This document shows, one piece after another, positions 1-8,456 of a stretch of DNA of 64,000 nt; position 1 is the stretch's first letter, and the number at the start of each line of letters is the position of its first letter. Under the pieces are notes generated by a model that was not told the origin of the DNA, did no database searches, and worked only from the letters and a program-made list of their open reading frames with translations. This DNA is from Arthrobacter_H sp030452125. Its GTDB lineage: Bacteria; Actinomycetota; Actinomycetes; Actinomycetales; Micrococcaceae. A program made the translations under genes and the position numbers. The stretch lies in the NCBI GenBank assembly GCA_052379645.1, contig JBQSYU010000011.1; one strand, 5' to 3'.

Positions 1-944
1 CGAGGAGCCTCGGCAATCTCTGTGGCGTCCCAAGCCTGCTGCGGGGTGACGCGTCCCGGCAACCCCTGGTGCGGGCGCTCCGTGTTGTAGATCTGGTCGA
101 ACCGGTCGACCTGATCCTGGAGCTGGCCGTGGTTTTGCGCCATCGGCTGCTTGTCCAGCCACCGAAACAGGGTCTGATGAAACCGCTCATTTTTGCCTTG
201 GGTGGTCGGCTTGTTCGCCTTGCCGGTGATCGCTTCGACGCCCAGTGAGGAGACGTAGGCGACGAGCTGGCCTTCCCATCCACGGCGCGAGGGATTCAGC
301 GCCATGCCATTATCCGACAGCAGGCGCTGAGGGACCCCATGGGCTTCGATGCCCTTCTTCACGACCGCCAAGGCAGCCTCGCTGGTCTCCGAGCCGGCGA
401 CGTGGGTCGCGATGGCCAGGCGCGAATGGTCATCCTGGAGCTGGAAGATCACGCACTTGCGTCCGCCGGTGAGCACGTACTCGGTCGCGTCGAGCTGCCA
501 GCAGGCATTCGGTGCCGGGTAGACGAACCTGCGGTACGCGGCACGTGGCTTCTTCTTCGGCTCGGCCCGGGCCACATTCCTTTCGCGGAAGATCCGTGCC
601 AGTGAGGCAATGGATGGAGTTTCCATCCCCAGGGAGGCCATCTTGTCGTGCACGCTGATAGGACCATGGTCCAGTCCGGAGGACTCCATGGCGGCCCGCA
701 CTTTCACGGCTTCATCCTTCAGCGCCTCGGGAACGCTGGTGGGCGAAGACTTGGGTCGCCGCGAGCGCGGTTCCAAGGCTGCCGTCTGGCCCTCGGTGCG
801 GACTCTGGCCCGGATGGCGTAGAACGTCTTGCGAGTGATGGCGTGCTCGGCGCAGAACGTGGTGACCGCGCCGCGGGGCGCGTCATCGGGCCATTGGGCA
901 ATCGCGAGGCGTATTCGGGCGTCGACGGGCTCATTCGGATTCAT
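1..944 (-). CDS. IS481-type transposase, C-terminus cut by the window edge
   Basis: A minus-strand frame opens at an ATG at 944 and stays open to base 1. It begins MNPNEPVDARIRLAIAQWP, has an N-terminal helix-turn-helix region (about residues 25-60), then an rve-type DDE integrase core: QLDATEYV (first Asp), LLSDNGMALN (second Asp) and KNERFHQTLF (Glu), followed by the typical IYNTERPHQGLPGRVTP tail. About 314 codons are visible, nearly the full usual length, so only the extreme C-terminus is missing. The family cuts and pastes its element through a DDE mechanism. No frameshift is seen in the visible part, so it may be active. It lies immediately upstream of, and opposite to, a truncated cell-wall polymer gene that it probably disrupted. 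Confidence 0.88.
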   Translation of the reverse strand, partial: MNPNEPVDARIRLAIAQWPDDAPRGAVTTFCAEHAITRKTFYAIRARVRTEGQTAALEPRSRRPKSSPTSVPEALKDEAVKVRAAMESSGLDHGPISVHDKMASLGMETPSIASLARIFRERNVARAEPKKKPRAAYRRFVYPAPNACWQLDATEYVLTGGRKCVIFQLQDDHSRLAIATHVAGSETSEAALAVVKKGIEAHGVPQRLLSDNGMALNPSRRGWEGQLVAYVSSLGVEAITGKANKPTTQGKNERFHQTLFRWLDKQPMAQNHGQLQDQVDRFDQIYNTERPHQGLPGRVTPQQAWDATEIAEAP

Positions 945-1026
945 CCGTCATTCTTGTCCGACCGCATCGGGGGCTGCCAAGCCCCTTAACACCGCCGGGA
1001 AGTGTCACCACCAAAACACCCGGGAG

Positions 1027-1067
1027 TGTCACCGATGTCTTGAGGCAGAACTGTCACCGATGTCCTG
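1027..1067. repeat. Tandem boxes at the IS481 element end
   Basis: TGTCACCGATGTCTTG (1027-1042) is repeated 25 bases later as TGTCACCGATGTCCTG (1052-1067), with a shorter GTGTCACC near 1005. The boxes lie between the transposase start and the first recognisable codons of the polymerase gene, as expected for the terminal repeats of the element. The exact outer boundary and any target duplication cannot be set, because the other end lies outside the window. Confidence 0.55.
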
Positions 1068-2583
1068 CGAGATAACAGAATTAGAGGAATGGCGTGCCCC
1101 TTTAGTAGATCAGATGCTAAAGCAGCTGCTGAGTATCAGTCGCCACAAAACACGTCTTGATAAGAGCCTTTCGGAGACCTTCTTTGAACAACTTGCAGTT
1201 ACGTACCGTAAGTATGCTCCTGCGGACCATCAGCCAAACATTGAATGGACGTTTATCCTATGGAACACACTGGGTAAGGTCGTCCCCTCCATTAGGCCGA
1301 AAGGATTCAAGGGTCATCCAGGTGGCCCAAAGATTCGTGCCATTGCGACATCAAACTACCAGCTATTCAAGTTGGCTGATCGAATGGTGCCTCTCGTACA
1401 CCGCCTGGAGAATGCGCCGAAAAAACGTAGACAAACCATTTCTAAGATAACAAAAAAGGCCGCGCCTAAAGCAAAACTCTCTTATTACCGAGCGCAACTT
1501 AGGCTTCCGCTGGACGAAAACCTGGCGGTGTACGCGTCCTACTGGGAATCGGGTTTGGCCTCAAACCCGAAGGCAATTTATACGGCTGCGCAAAGGCTCC
1601 GTCCCAACTTGCGGGGTGTTTGGGTAGTGAAGCCAGGGAAAGTTTCCGAGGTTCCTGCAGACGTAGATTATGTGGTCAAAAACAGCATTGCCTACTTCAG
1701 ATTAATGGCAAGAGCAAAATATTTCATCAACAATGTAAACTTCCCAACTGAAATCGTTAAGCGTCCGGGGCAAGTCTATATACAAACTCACCATGGAACC
1801 CCACTCAAAAAAATGGGGCTCCAACTACAAAATCATCCAGTAGGCGCCTCGGGGATGAGTTTCGGTCAATTACTAAAAAGGTGTGATCGTTGGGATTATT
1901 CTCTGTCTGCGAACAGGTATTCGAGTGAAGTATGGGAACAGGCTTACCCTTCGTTCTACAAGACTCTCGAAGTAGGTTCTCCAAGGAATGACCGCCTGGT
2001 GAACTCAACGCCCGCCGACCGAAGCTCTCTACGGGATTCCTTAGATATCCCCGATGGAAAAACAGCAATTCTTTATGCGCCCACTTTTCGAGACTGGGCC
2101 AAGGGAGGTGCGCAGCCGGAAGTCGATCTTGATCAACTCTCGCATGCCTTGGGGGACGACTACATTATTCTGGTTCGTGGACACTATTTGCGGCCAAAAA
2201 GCAAGGCGCTCGGCAGGTTAGCTTCAGAAGGCGCCATTCGCGACGTTCATTCTTATGGTCCGGTTGAGGATCTTTTGATCGCATCCGATGTGTTATTGAC
2301 TGACTACTCGTCGATAATGTTCGACTTCGCCAACCTCAAAAGGCCTATAGTCTTGTATGCGAACGACTGGCGGACGTACTCGCAAGTGAGAGGAGTCAAT
2401 TTTGATATCACTGCAAATCCTCCTGGAGTAGTTGCGTCGACGATGGACCAGTTGATTCAGACCTTCTTGAATGGGACCTATCAGGATTCAGACGCGACCG
2501 AACTCCGCACAAAATTCACTAACCGGTTCTGTGCCTTCGAAGATGGCAAAGCAGCGGAAAGAACAGTTGAACTTACGATGTGA
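1060..2583 (+). pseudogene. CDP-glycerol:glycerophosphate glycerophosphotransferase, 5'-truncated
   Basis: The frame encodes the C-terminal part of a TagB/TagF-type polymerase that adds glycerol-phosphate units to a teichoic-acid chain on the cytoplasmic face of the membrane. Visible family motifs, in order: ASYWESGLASNPKAIY, HHGTPLKKMGLQL (catalytic-type His), LYAPTFRDWAKGG, ILVRGHY and DVLLTDYSSIMFDFANLKRP. Homologues usually have a longer N-terminus, often a GT2 domain. Here the recognisable sequence begins at about EEWRAPLVDQ, right after the IS481 end. The frame is open upstream to 829, but that part is antisense to the transposase and not polymerase sequence. The ATG at 1060 lies in the IS repeat and has no clear Shine-Dalgarno. 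I infer that the element removed the 5' half. Confidence 0.8.
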
Positions 2584-3790
2584 TCCGGCTATCAAGGCCA
2601 TCCAAAGATCGAGCCGATTCCGTCAACGGAGAACGGCCTCCCTTCTTTCCCTGTCAACGGGCCGACAGCCTCCGCAGTTTAGTGCAGCTCTTTAGTGGTT
2701 ATCAGGAACGTCAATTATGTTTTGGATCGTAGCCAGTTCCTGTTGATGATCTGGGGCCTCTGGTTCAGGGCTCCAATCCAAAGAGCGACAGAAGGTTGCT
2801 TTATGCCAGCCGGGTTAGTGAAAGAGCTAGGCCCGCATGAGCGGTCCGGGGCGCTTGAGGTAGTGGTCGCTTGGCTCGGCGATGACCCCATCCAATTCAT
2901 GCAGACAGCTGTCGACGAAGCTGATGCGCTTGGTCAGATGTTTGCTGACGTGCCGGAATGGTGAATATTCATTCGTCTCACGTTATAATGCCGACTCTAA
3001 TGTCTGCGAACTAGGTTGGCACCATGAGTGCGGCGGCCAACTTTAACCGTCAGGGGGATTCGACGCCACTTTCAGGAGTGACCGCACGCGACGCATGCCC
3101 CGCGGCCACTCCGGTAGGTGCCCAGGTGGGCGTTCAGGGCCTGCGGCGCGATGGTCTCTAGGACCTATCCCGACCGCAGGTAGTCGAGAAAACGTGTTCA
3201 ACGGTGAAAACTTACCGGGCAGCGGTGCTGCCGGGGCCCAAGACACTGTCAGACGTCCAGTTCCCGATCTGAAGCCGTCCCTAGACCTCGAATGACCCAT
3301 CATGGATGGTGGGCCGCCATTTTGTCCGGTCGAAGTGTCTGCGCCGAAGCTCTGGCTCGACACCGGCGACGGCCCCCGGTTGCGGCGTTGGAGCACTGGC
3401 TCCCATTGTGGGACCTAGCCAAGGCGCTTCTCTTTCCGCACCACGATTTCCTACATGGGGATCTCTGCGGAAAGCGTCCTGGCAACCCGTGATCTGCGTT
3501 GGTGCGTCCATGTAGAAGAGTGGGCATCAGATCATTAGCACGTGATTTCAAACCCAAGCGCGCCGCACGATCAAAGGTGTGCCCGCAAATCCTCCGGTTC
3601 TGGGCGATCAAAGAATCGGTCCTCGACGCAGTAGGCGGCCTTTGCGGGAAGCACAGACTTCCCGGTCTTGCATAACCCGAGAACGATGCTTTTAGCAAAT
3701 CATGGCTGTACGCCCTCGAGCCACATGTTCGATAGCCTTTCGCTATTCCGAACACCGTGATCGTGCTGATTTTTGCCGGCTTGACTTAGC
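2584..3790. other. No recognisable gene (1.2 kb)
   Basis: No frame here shows a family motif or a convincing ribosome site. A plus-strand frame at 2695-2964 (89 codons, ending FADVPEW, GTG start) is the best small-gene candidate, but I do not recognise it. GC content is lower around 2690-3010 than in the flanks. Both strands of 3040-3760 carry several overlapping open frames with arginine- and proline-rich compositions typical of non-coding GC-rich DNA. It may be decayed transposon or gene remnants between the broken polymerase gene and dprA. Confidence 0.4.
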
Positions 3791-5047
3791 TTACGTCCGA
3801 ATCCAGCTTGGTCCTGCTTCTTCTCCTCGTTGGCGTCGCCAGCCGTCGGCACTGGATTCAGCAAGGCCTCGGGCCTGTAACCGGCTGAGCCCACCGAGGA
3901 CTGCTCCGATACCCAGCCCGGAAACCGTGGACAGCTTATCCGGGGTGGCCGGCTGGCGGATGGGCAGGGCATCCATGAGCAGTAGATCTTGGATATCGAG
4001 CCCGTCGTGGGGCCTGGTTTCCTCCGCTTGAACTCCTGTGTCACGGGCTGAGTCCCCGCTCGTGACGGACTGGGCCATGGTGCCAAGCAGCTCGAGGGCT
4101 TCGGCGGCATCGGTAATGGGGATCGCCGATCCTTCCCGCAGGAGTCGATGACAACCTGCTGAATTGGCCGAGAACACCGATCCGGGTACCGCCCCGACAT
4201 CACGCCCCAGTTCGCTGGCGCGCCGGGCAGTGGTCAGGGCCCCTGAGCGCCATCGTGCTTCGACAACCAGCGTCGCCCCACACAACGCGGCGAGCAACCT
4301 GTTGCGTTGCAGGAACCTCCAACGAGTCGGTGCCGTCCCCGGGGGAACCTCGGCGAAGAGCATCCCGTTGGCTTCGACCCGGCGTAGGAGTTCATCATTT
4401 CCGGCCGGGTAGAAACGGTCCAATCCCCCGGCCATGACGGCCGCCGTTGCCAGGCACTCGTGGCCAGATGCCGCGTGAAGTGCTGCCTCGTGGGCGCGTG
4501 CGTCGATACCGTAGGCACCACCGGAGACGATCGTGATTCCCCGGGCACAGAGTTCGGAGACGATCTGGCTGCCCACTTGTCGGCCGTAGTCAGTGGCATC
4601 CCGGCTTCCCACCACGGCCATCAGAGCGTCCTTGGCCGGCAGCTGCTGGGGTGGAACTGTCCCCCGCCACCAGAGACATAGCGGGGCGCCGAGGCCGAGG
4701 TCGTCAACTTGCGCCGGCCAGGCGGGATCTTCGGGGACGAGCAGGCCGCCGCCGAAGCGCCGGATGGTTTCCAGATCCCGTGCCGCCCCCGAGGCGTCAA
4801 CGCGCGGCCTCCATCGCTCGAGTCCCGCGTCGAGGCGGTGGGCACCCCGGGTTCCTGCTTCGCCACCCAGGAGTTCGGCCACTGCCTGTTGTACGGCGGC
4901 TGGTGCTTTGCCGGTGGTCGTACTGATCAACCGATAGGCCTCCACCGGACCGCTGACAGCCACGAGGGCGGTCCCGGTCAGGTCGTTGGGTTCCATCAGT
5001 CGAGACAGTCCGGCGCGCGCGACGAGTATTTCTGCTTCGACGCTCAT
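3791..5047 (-). CDS. dprA: DNA-processing protein DprA
   Basis: DprA (about 418 aa here) binds incoming single-stranded DNA and loads RecA during natural transformation. The Rossmann-like DprA/Smf domain is clear: AVVGSRDATDYGR and IVSGGAYGIDARAHEAALHA, then FLQRNRLLAALC and TLVVEARWRSGALTTARRASE. A C-terminal winged-helix segment (KLSTVSGLGIGAVLGGLSRLQARGL) follows. The ATG at 5047 was chosen because it overlaps the comM stop as ATGA and is preceded by GAGGAGGAAG; an upstream in-frame start at 5113 would lie inside comM. It is last in the yraN-family/comM/dprA operon, a common arrangement. All key residues look present. Confidence 0.95.
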   Translation of the reverse strand: MSVEAEILVARAGLSRLMEPNDLTGTALVAVSGPVEAYRLISTTTGKAPAAVQQAVAELLGGEAGTRGAHRLDAGLERWRPRVDASGAARDLETIRRFGGGLLVPEDPAWPAQVDDLGLGAPLCLWWRGTVPPQQLPAKDALMAVVGSRDATDYGRQVGSQIVSELCARGITIVSGGAYGIDARAHEAALHAASGHECLATAAVMAGGLDRFYPAGNDELLRRVEANGMLFAEVPPGTAPTRWRFLQRNRLLAALCGATLVVEARWRSGALTTARRASELGRDVGAVPGSVFSANSAGCHRLLREGSAIPITDAAEALELLGTMAQSVTSGDSARDTGVQAEETRPHDGLDIQDLLLMDALPIRQPATPDKLSTVSGLGIGAVLGGLSRLQARGLAESSADGWRRQRGEEAGPSWIRT

Positions 5048-6609
5048 GGTCTTCCTCCTCGTGCGTGGTGGCGTAGTTGCAAGGCCACTTCGATATCGCC
5101 TTGCCGCGGGCATTCCTGTCCTCCCAGATCACTGATGGTCCAGGCCAGGCGAAGCACCCGGTGGTATCCCCTGGCCGTGAGCAATCCTCGCTCGACCTGC
5201 CGATCCGCAGTGGCCGTGACGTGCCCGGGCAGGGCTAGTTCGTGGCGCAGGATGGTTCCCGAAAGGTCGGCGTTGCGGCGCAGCCCCAGCGCCTTCAGAC
5301 GGCGGCGTTGAGCCTGTCGTGCAGCGGCCACCCGGCCGGCGACGGTGGCGGAGGTTTCCTCACCGCGTCCCGTCCCCAAATGCACCGAGGTCACTCGAGG
5401 AACTTCGATCTGCACATCGATACGGTCCAGCAGGGGCCCCGAGAGCCGGTCAAAATAGCGGCGGCGTTGCATCGGTGTACACCGGCAGTCCAGGGCCTTG
5501 CCCGTGTTCTGTCCGCAGGGGCAGGGGTTCGCTGCGAGCACCAGCTGGAACCTGGCCGGGTAGGTGGCGATGCCTCCGGCACGGTGCAACGTGATCTGCC
5601 CAGATTCCAGCGGTTGGCGCAGACTGTCCAGAGATTTGGAACTGAATTCCGGTGCTTCGTCCAAGAACAGGACCCCGCGGTGGGCACGCGAGGCGGCCCC
5701 CGGTCGAGGAAGTCCTCCCCCTCCACCCATGAGGGCGACCATGCTCGCACTGTGGTGCGGACTTTCATACGGCGGCCTCAGCAGCAGCTGATCCATGCCT
5801 GCCGTCCCGCGATGCAGCGAATGGATGGCTGTGGCCTCCATCCCCTCGACGGGATCCAGATTCGGCAGTAGGCCGGGTAGCCGTTCGGCAAGCATCGTCT
5901 TGCCCGCACCGGGAGGACCCACCAGCAATAAGTGGTGTCCACCGGCCGCGGCAACCTCCAGAGCGAAGCGTGCCAACGGCTGGCCGAGCACATCGCAGAG
6001 GTCGGCGCGTTCGGTGGCCGCGCCGGGCAGTTCGGCGGTGGTGCCCGGCGCTGCAGTAGGTGTCCGTACCTGCGCCGGGGCCCTAGGCGGGACCACGGTA
6101 TCGAGGCAGCCATAGTCCGAGAGAACTTCGCCCAGGTGACGGTAGGCGCTGATATGGGCCCCGGGGACGAGGCGTGCCTCGGCCGCGTTGGCTTCGGCCA
6201 CCACCACTCGTGGCCTTCCTGCCCTCACTGCTGCCATCACCGAGGGGAGGACTCCGGCGACGGGGCGCAAGGTTCCGTCCAGGCCGAGTTCGGCCACGTA
6301 GACGATGTCGGGAGGATTCTCGATCTCCCCCGCGGCGGCAAGTGCCGCGACGACGATCGCGAGATCGAAGGAGGACCCCCGTTTGGGCAGCGAAGCCGGA
6401 GTGAGGTTCACGGTGATGCGTCGCGGACACAGTGGCACTCCCGAATTGCGGGCCGCCGAGCGGATGCGGTCACGGGCTTCGATCAAGGAGGCATCGGGCA
6501 GCCCCAACAGCACGAAGGCGGGCAGCCCTCCGCCCAGATCGGCCTCGACGTCGATGATGTGACCGTTCAAACCGACCAGGGACACCCCGGCGGCCCTGCC
6601 CAGGCTCAT
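5044..6609 (-). CDS. comM: YifB/ComM family Mg-chelatase-like AAA+ ATPase
   Basis: About 521 aa. ComM-type helicases promote branch migration during integration of transforming DNA. The N-terminal ChlI-like domain begins LGRAAGVSLVGLNGHIIDVE. The AAA+ core has Walker A LLVGPPGAGKTMLAERLPG and Walker B GVLFLDEAPEFS, followed by RFQLVLAANPCPCGQ with nearby cysteines and a DRIDVQIEVPRV arginine-finger region. The C-terminal domain ends with the ARGYHRVLRLAWTISDLGG motif. The ATG at 6609 overlaps the upstream stop (ATGA) and has AAGGAAG before it; an earlier in-frame start would extend into the upstream gene. Together with dprA it suggests a DNA-uptake or recombination function, although no uptake pilus genes are in view. 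Confidence 0.95.
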   Translation of the reverse strand: MSLGRAAGVSLVGLNGHIIDVEADLGGGLPAFVLLGLPDASLIEARDRIRSAARNSGVPLCPRRITVNLTPASLPKRGSSFDLAIVVAALAAAGEIENPPDIVYVAELGLDGTLRPVAGVLPSVMAAVRAGRPRVVVAEANAAEARLVPGAHISAYRHLGEVLSDYGCLDTVVPPRAPAQVRTPTAAPGTTAELPGAATERADLCDVLGQPLARFALEVAAAGGHHLLLVGPPGAGKTMLAERLPGLLPNLDPVEGMEATAIHSLHRGTAGMDQLLLRPPYESPHHSASMVALMGGGGGLPRPGAASRAHRGVLFLDEAPEFSSKSLDSLRQPLESGQITLHRAGGIATYPARFQLVLAANPCPCGQNTGKALDCRCTPMQRRRYFDRLSGPLLDRIDVQIEVPRVTSVHLGTGRGEETSATVAGRVAAARQAQRRRLKALGLRRNADLSGTILRHELALPGHVTATADRQVERGLLTARGYHRVLRLAWTISDLGGQECPRQGDIEVALQLRHHARGGRP

Positions 6610-6965
6610 GGGGTGACTTCCTTGAAATAGGCGACCCGGTGGTGTTGCCCCGGGACCGCGATAATGGCGATGACATCCACGCGGCGCCGCCGTCGGGGTT
6701 GGCCCGCCGCACGACACCAGGCGCTAGCCAATCGGTGCAGTCGTCGCAGCTTCACCGCATCCACGGCCTCGGCCGGATGACCGAAGCCGAGCCCCGAACG
6801 GGTTTTCACTTCCACGGCCACCAGGGTCCCGGCGTCGTCCGCGACGATGTCTATTTCGCCGATCGGGCACCGCCAGTTCCTGGCCAACACGTGGATGCCG
6901 CGCCCCATCAGGTATTGAGCGGCCAACACTTCTCCGCGTTGACCCAGCTCCTGGTTATGTCCCAT
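6606..6965 (-). CDS. UPF0102 (YraN-like) endonuclease-fold protein
   Basis: A 119-aa protein with the compact restriction-endonuclease-like fold of the YraN family: GQRGEVLAAQYLMGRG, LARNWRCPIGEIDIVADD, TLVAVEVKTRSG (the E-x-K pair) and AVDAVKLRRLHRLASAW. Its molecular role is not established; homologues commonly sit next to rnhB or comM. It starts the yraN-family/comM/dprA operon and overlaps comM by four bases. The gene is separated from DUF2469/rnhB, its usual neighbours, by the plus-strand TM2/Ltp gene and a methyltransferase gene. Confidence 0.9.
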   Translation of the reverse strand: MGHNQELGQRGEVLAAQYLMGRGIHVLARNWRCPIGEIDIVADDAGTLVAVEVKTRSGLGFGHPAEAVDAVKLRRLHRLASAWCRAAGQPRRRRRVDVIAIIAVPGQHHRVAYFKEVTP

Positions 6966-7442
6966 GACCCACCTCCGCCTCTACTCTGGGCGGCAGGTGT
7001 GTTGGGTCGACCTGACCGGTCGGCAGCTGTGGACGCGGGGTTCAGGGCAGTACCTGTGGAGGACTCAAACGAAGCTGAGGGAACGGGTGAAAACAGCGAA
7101 CATGAGTCCGCGGCCAGTCTTGTCAAGTCACCGGTGGGCCCGGGCGAGCGTTCCCCTCGGTTGCCGCCTGAAATGCCGGTTGTGGTCATAAACCTGCGAC
7201 ATCAAGTCATTTTACAAAGCCAATGGATTTGCCGCCAAAAATCTGTGTATCATCCGTTGGACGGGCATCGACGCCCGCGGCGTCCTGGGGGGAACAAAAA
7301 TGCTGGTGACTTGTGGTTGGCGAGAGATCTCGCTTCCGGGGCACGCGCGCCGCATCGGTCCTCCCGGTGACGCGCCCAGTCTCGCACCCATCCCGCACGA
7401 TACGTATCGCACGTCGGTCAGGTGTCCCCTGAAAGGACTCTC
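6966..7442. other. Divergent intergenic region
   Basis: This 477-base gap lies between the start of the minus-strand yraN-family operon and the plus-strand TM2/Ltp gene, so it must hold both promoters. A relatively AT-rich stretch is at 7195-7260, including TATCAT at about 7249-7254. The bases just before 7443 contain GAAAGGA, a plausible ribosome site for the TM2/Ltp gene. No protein-coding motif is seen on either strand. Confidence 0.45.
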
Positions 7443-8411
7443 ATGAGCCAAACTCCCAACTTCGCGCCCTATCCGCCAGCCAATGGTTATGGTTACGGCC
7501 AACCTCAGCAGAGCTCGAAATCCTTCCTCGCCACCTGGCTGCTCTCGCTTCTGCTGGGGATGTTCGGTGTGGATAGGTTCTATCTGGGCAAAGTCGGGAC
7601 AGGGATTCTCAAGCTGATCACCTTTGGTGGTCTGGGTGTCTGGGCTCTGGTCGATCTCATCCTCGTACTGGCGAATAGAACCCGCGATAAGCGCGGTCTC
7701 CCGTTGGAAGGCTACGACCAGCACAAGAAGGTGGCACTGATCGTCACACTCGCCCTCTTCGCTCTGAGTATCATCATCAACGTGGCCGGTGGCGGCACCG
7801 CTTCCGTGCCCGGCCCAGCCGATTCGGCGCCGAATGCTTCGGCACAAGCCGTAGCTCAGGCGGCCGACGATGAGGCGGCCCAGGAGAAGGCCGACGTTGA
7901 GGCATCCCAGAAGGCGAAGGACGAGGCAGCTCGGGAAAAGGCTGACGCCGAAGCGTCTGCGAAGGCGGAGGCTGATGCAGCGCAGGAGAAGGCAGCCGCG
8001 GAAAAGGCCGAGGCCAAGGCTTCGAAGAAGGCCAAGGCTGAAGCTGCCGAAAAGAAGGCAGATGCCTCCAAGAAGGCCAAGGCAGAGGCAGCCGCGCAAA
8101 AGAAAGCCGAAGCTGCGGCTGGCACGACCAGCCAGCAGAACGCTCAGCGGGCCGCTGAAAGCTACCTTGATTACACGGCCTTCTCCCAGCCAGGGCTGAT
8201 CGAACAATTGGTCTTCGAAAAGTATTCGAAAGCCGATGCCACCTGGGCCGTGAACCGGCTGACCGTTGATTGGAACGAACAGGCTGCCCAAGCCGCAGAG
8301 AATTACCTCGATTACACCGCCTTCTCCCGTTCCGGGCTGATCGAGCAACTGGTCTTCGAGGGATACACCCCGGCGCAGGCCAAATATGGAGTCAGCAAGA
8401 CGGGCCTCTAG
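7443..8411 (+). CDS. TM2-domain protein with coiled coil and two Ltp repeats
   Basis: About 322 aa. Domains in order: a short Gly/Tyr/Pro-rich N-terminus; a TM2 domain (about residues 27-85, LATWLLSLLLGMFGVDRFYL then GGLGVWALVDLILVLANRTR); a third membrane segment (VALIVTLALFALSIIINVAG, about 97-117); a roughly 95-residue Ala/Lys/Glu coiled coil; and two tandem Ltp (PF07553-like) repeats sharing YLDYTAFS and GLIEQLVFE. Ltp domains occur on surface lipoproteins, and a phage-encoded Ltp (TP-J34) blocks DNA injection. Here the protein is membrane-anchored without a lipobox. The ATG at 7443 follows GAAAGGACTCTC. The location of the repeats relative to the membrane and the function are inferred, not shown. 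Confidence 0.85.
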   Translation: MSQTPNFAPYPPANGYGYGQPQQSSKSFLATWLLSLLLGMFGVDRFYLGKVGTGILKLITFGGLGVWALVDLILVLANRTRDKRGLPLEGYDQHKKVALIVTLALFALSIIINVAGGGTASVPGPADSAPNASAQAVAQAADDEAAQEKADVEASQKAKDEAAREKADAEASAKAEADAAQEKAAAEKAEAKASKKAKAEAAEKKADASKKAKAEAAAQKKAEAAAGTTSQQNAQRAAESYLDYTAFSQPGLIEQLVFEKYSKADATWAVNRLTVDWNEQAAQAAENYLDYTAFSRSGLIEQLVFEGYTPAQAKYGVSKTGL

Positions 8412-8456
8412 CTCAGATCTCCCGCCCCGGCCCGCCTCGAACCGCAGGTCGTGTCG

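Noticed and set aside
829..1059. Open frame extending the truncated glycerophosphotransferase upstream
   Set aside because: It is antisense to the IS481 transposase and its residues do not resemble any polymerase; it is open by chance.
2695..2964. Possible 89-aa protein
   Set aside because: Ending is plausible for a protein, but there is no Shine-Dalgarno, no family motif and no conserved neighbour. Kept only as a note in the intergenic entry.
7850..8130. Apparent DNA repeat array of GCC/AAG-rich units
   Set aside because: It is the codon pattern of the Ala/Lys/Glu coiled coil in the TM2/Ltp protein, not a CRISPR or satellite; spacing is irregular.
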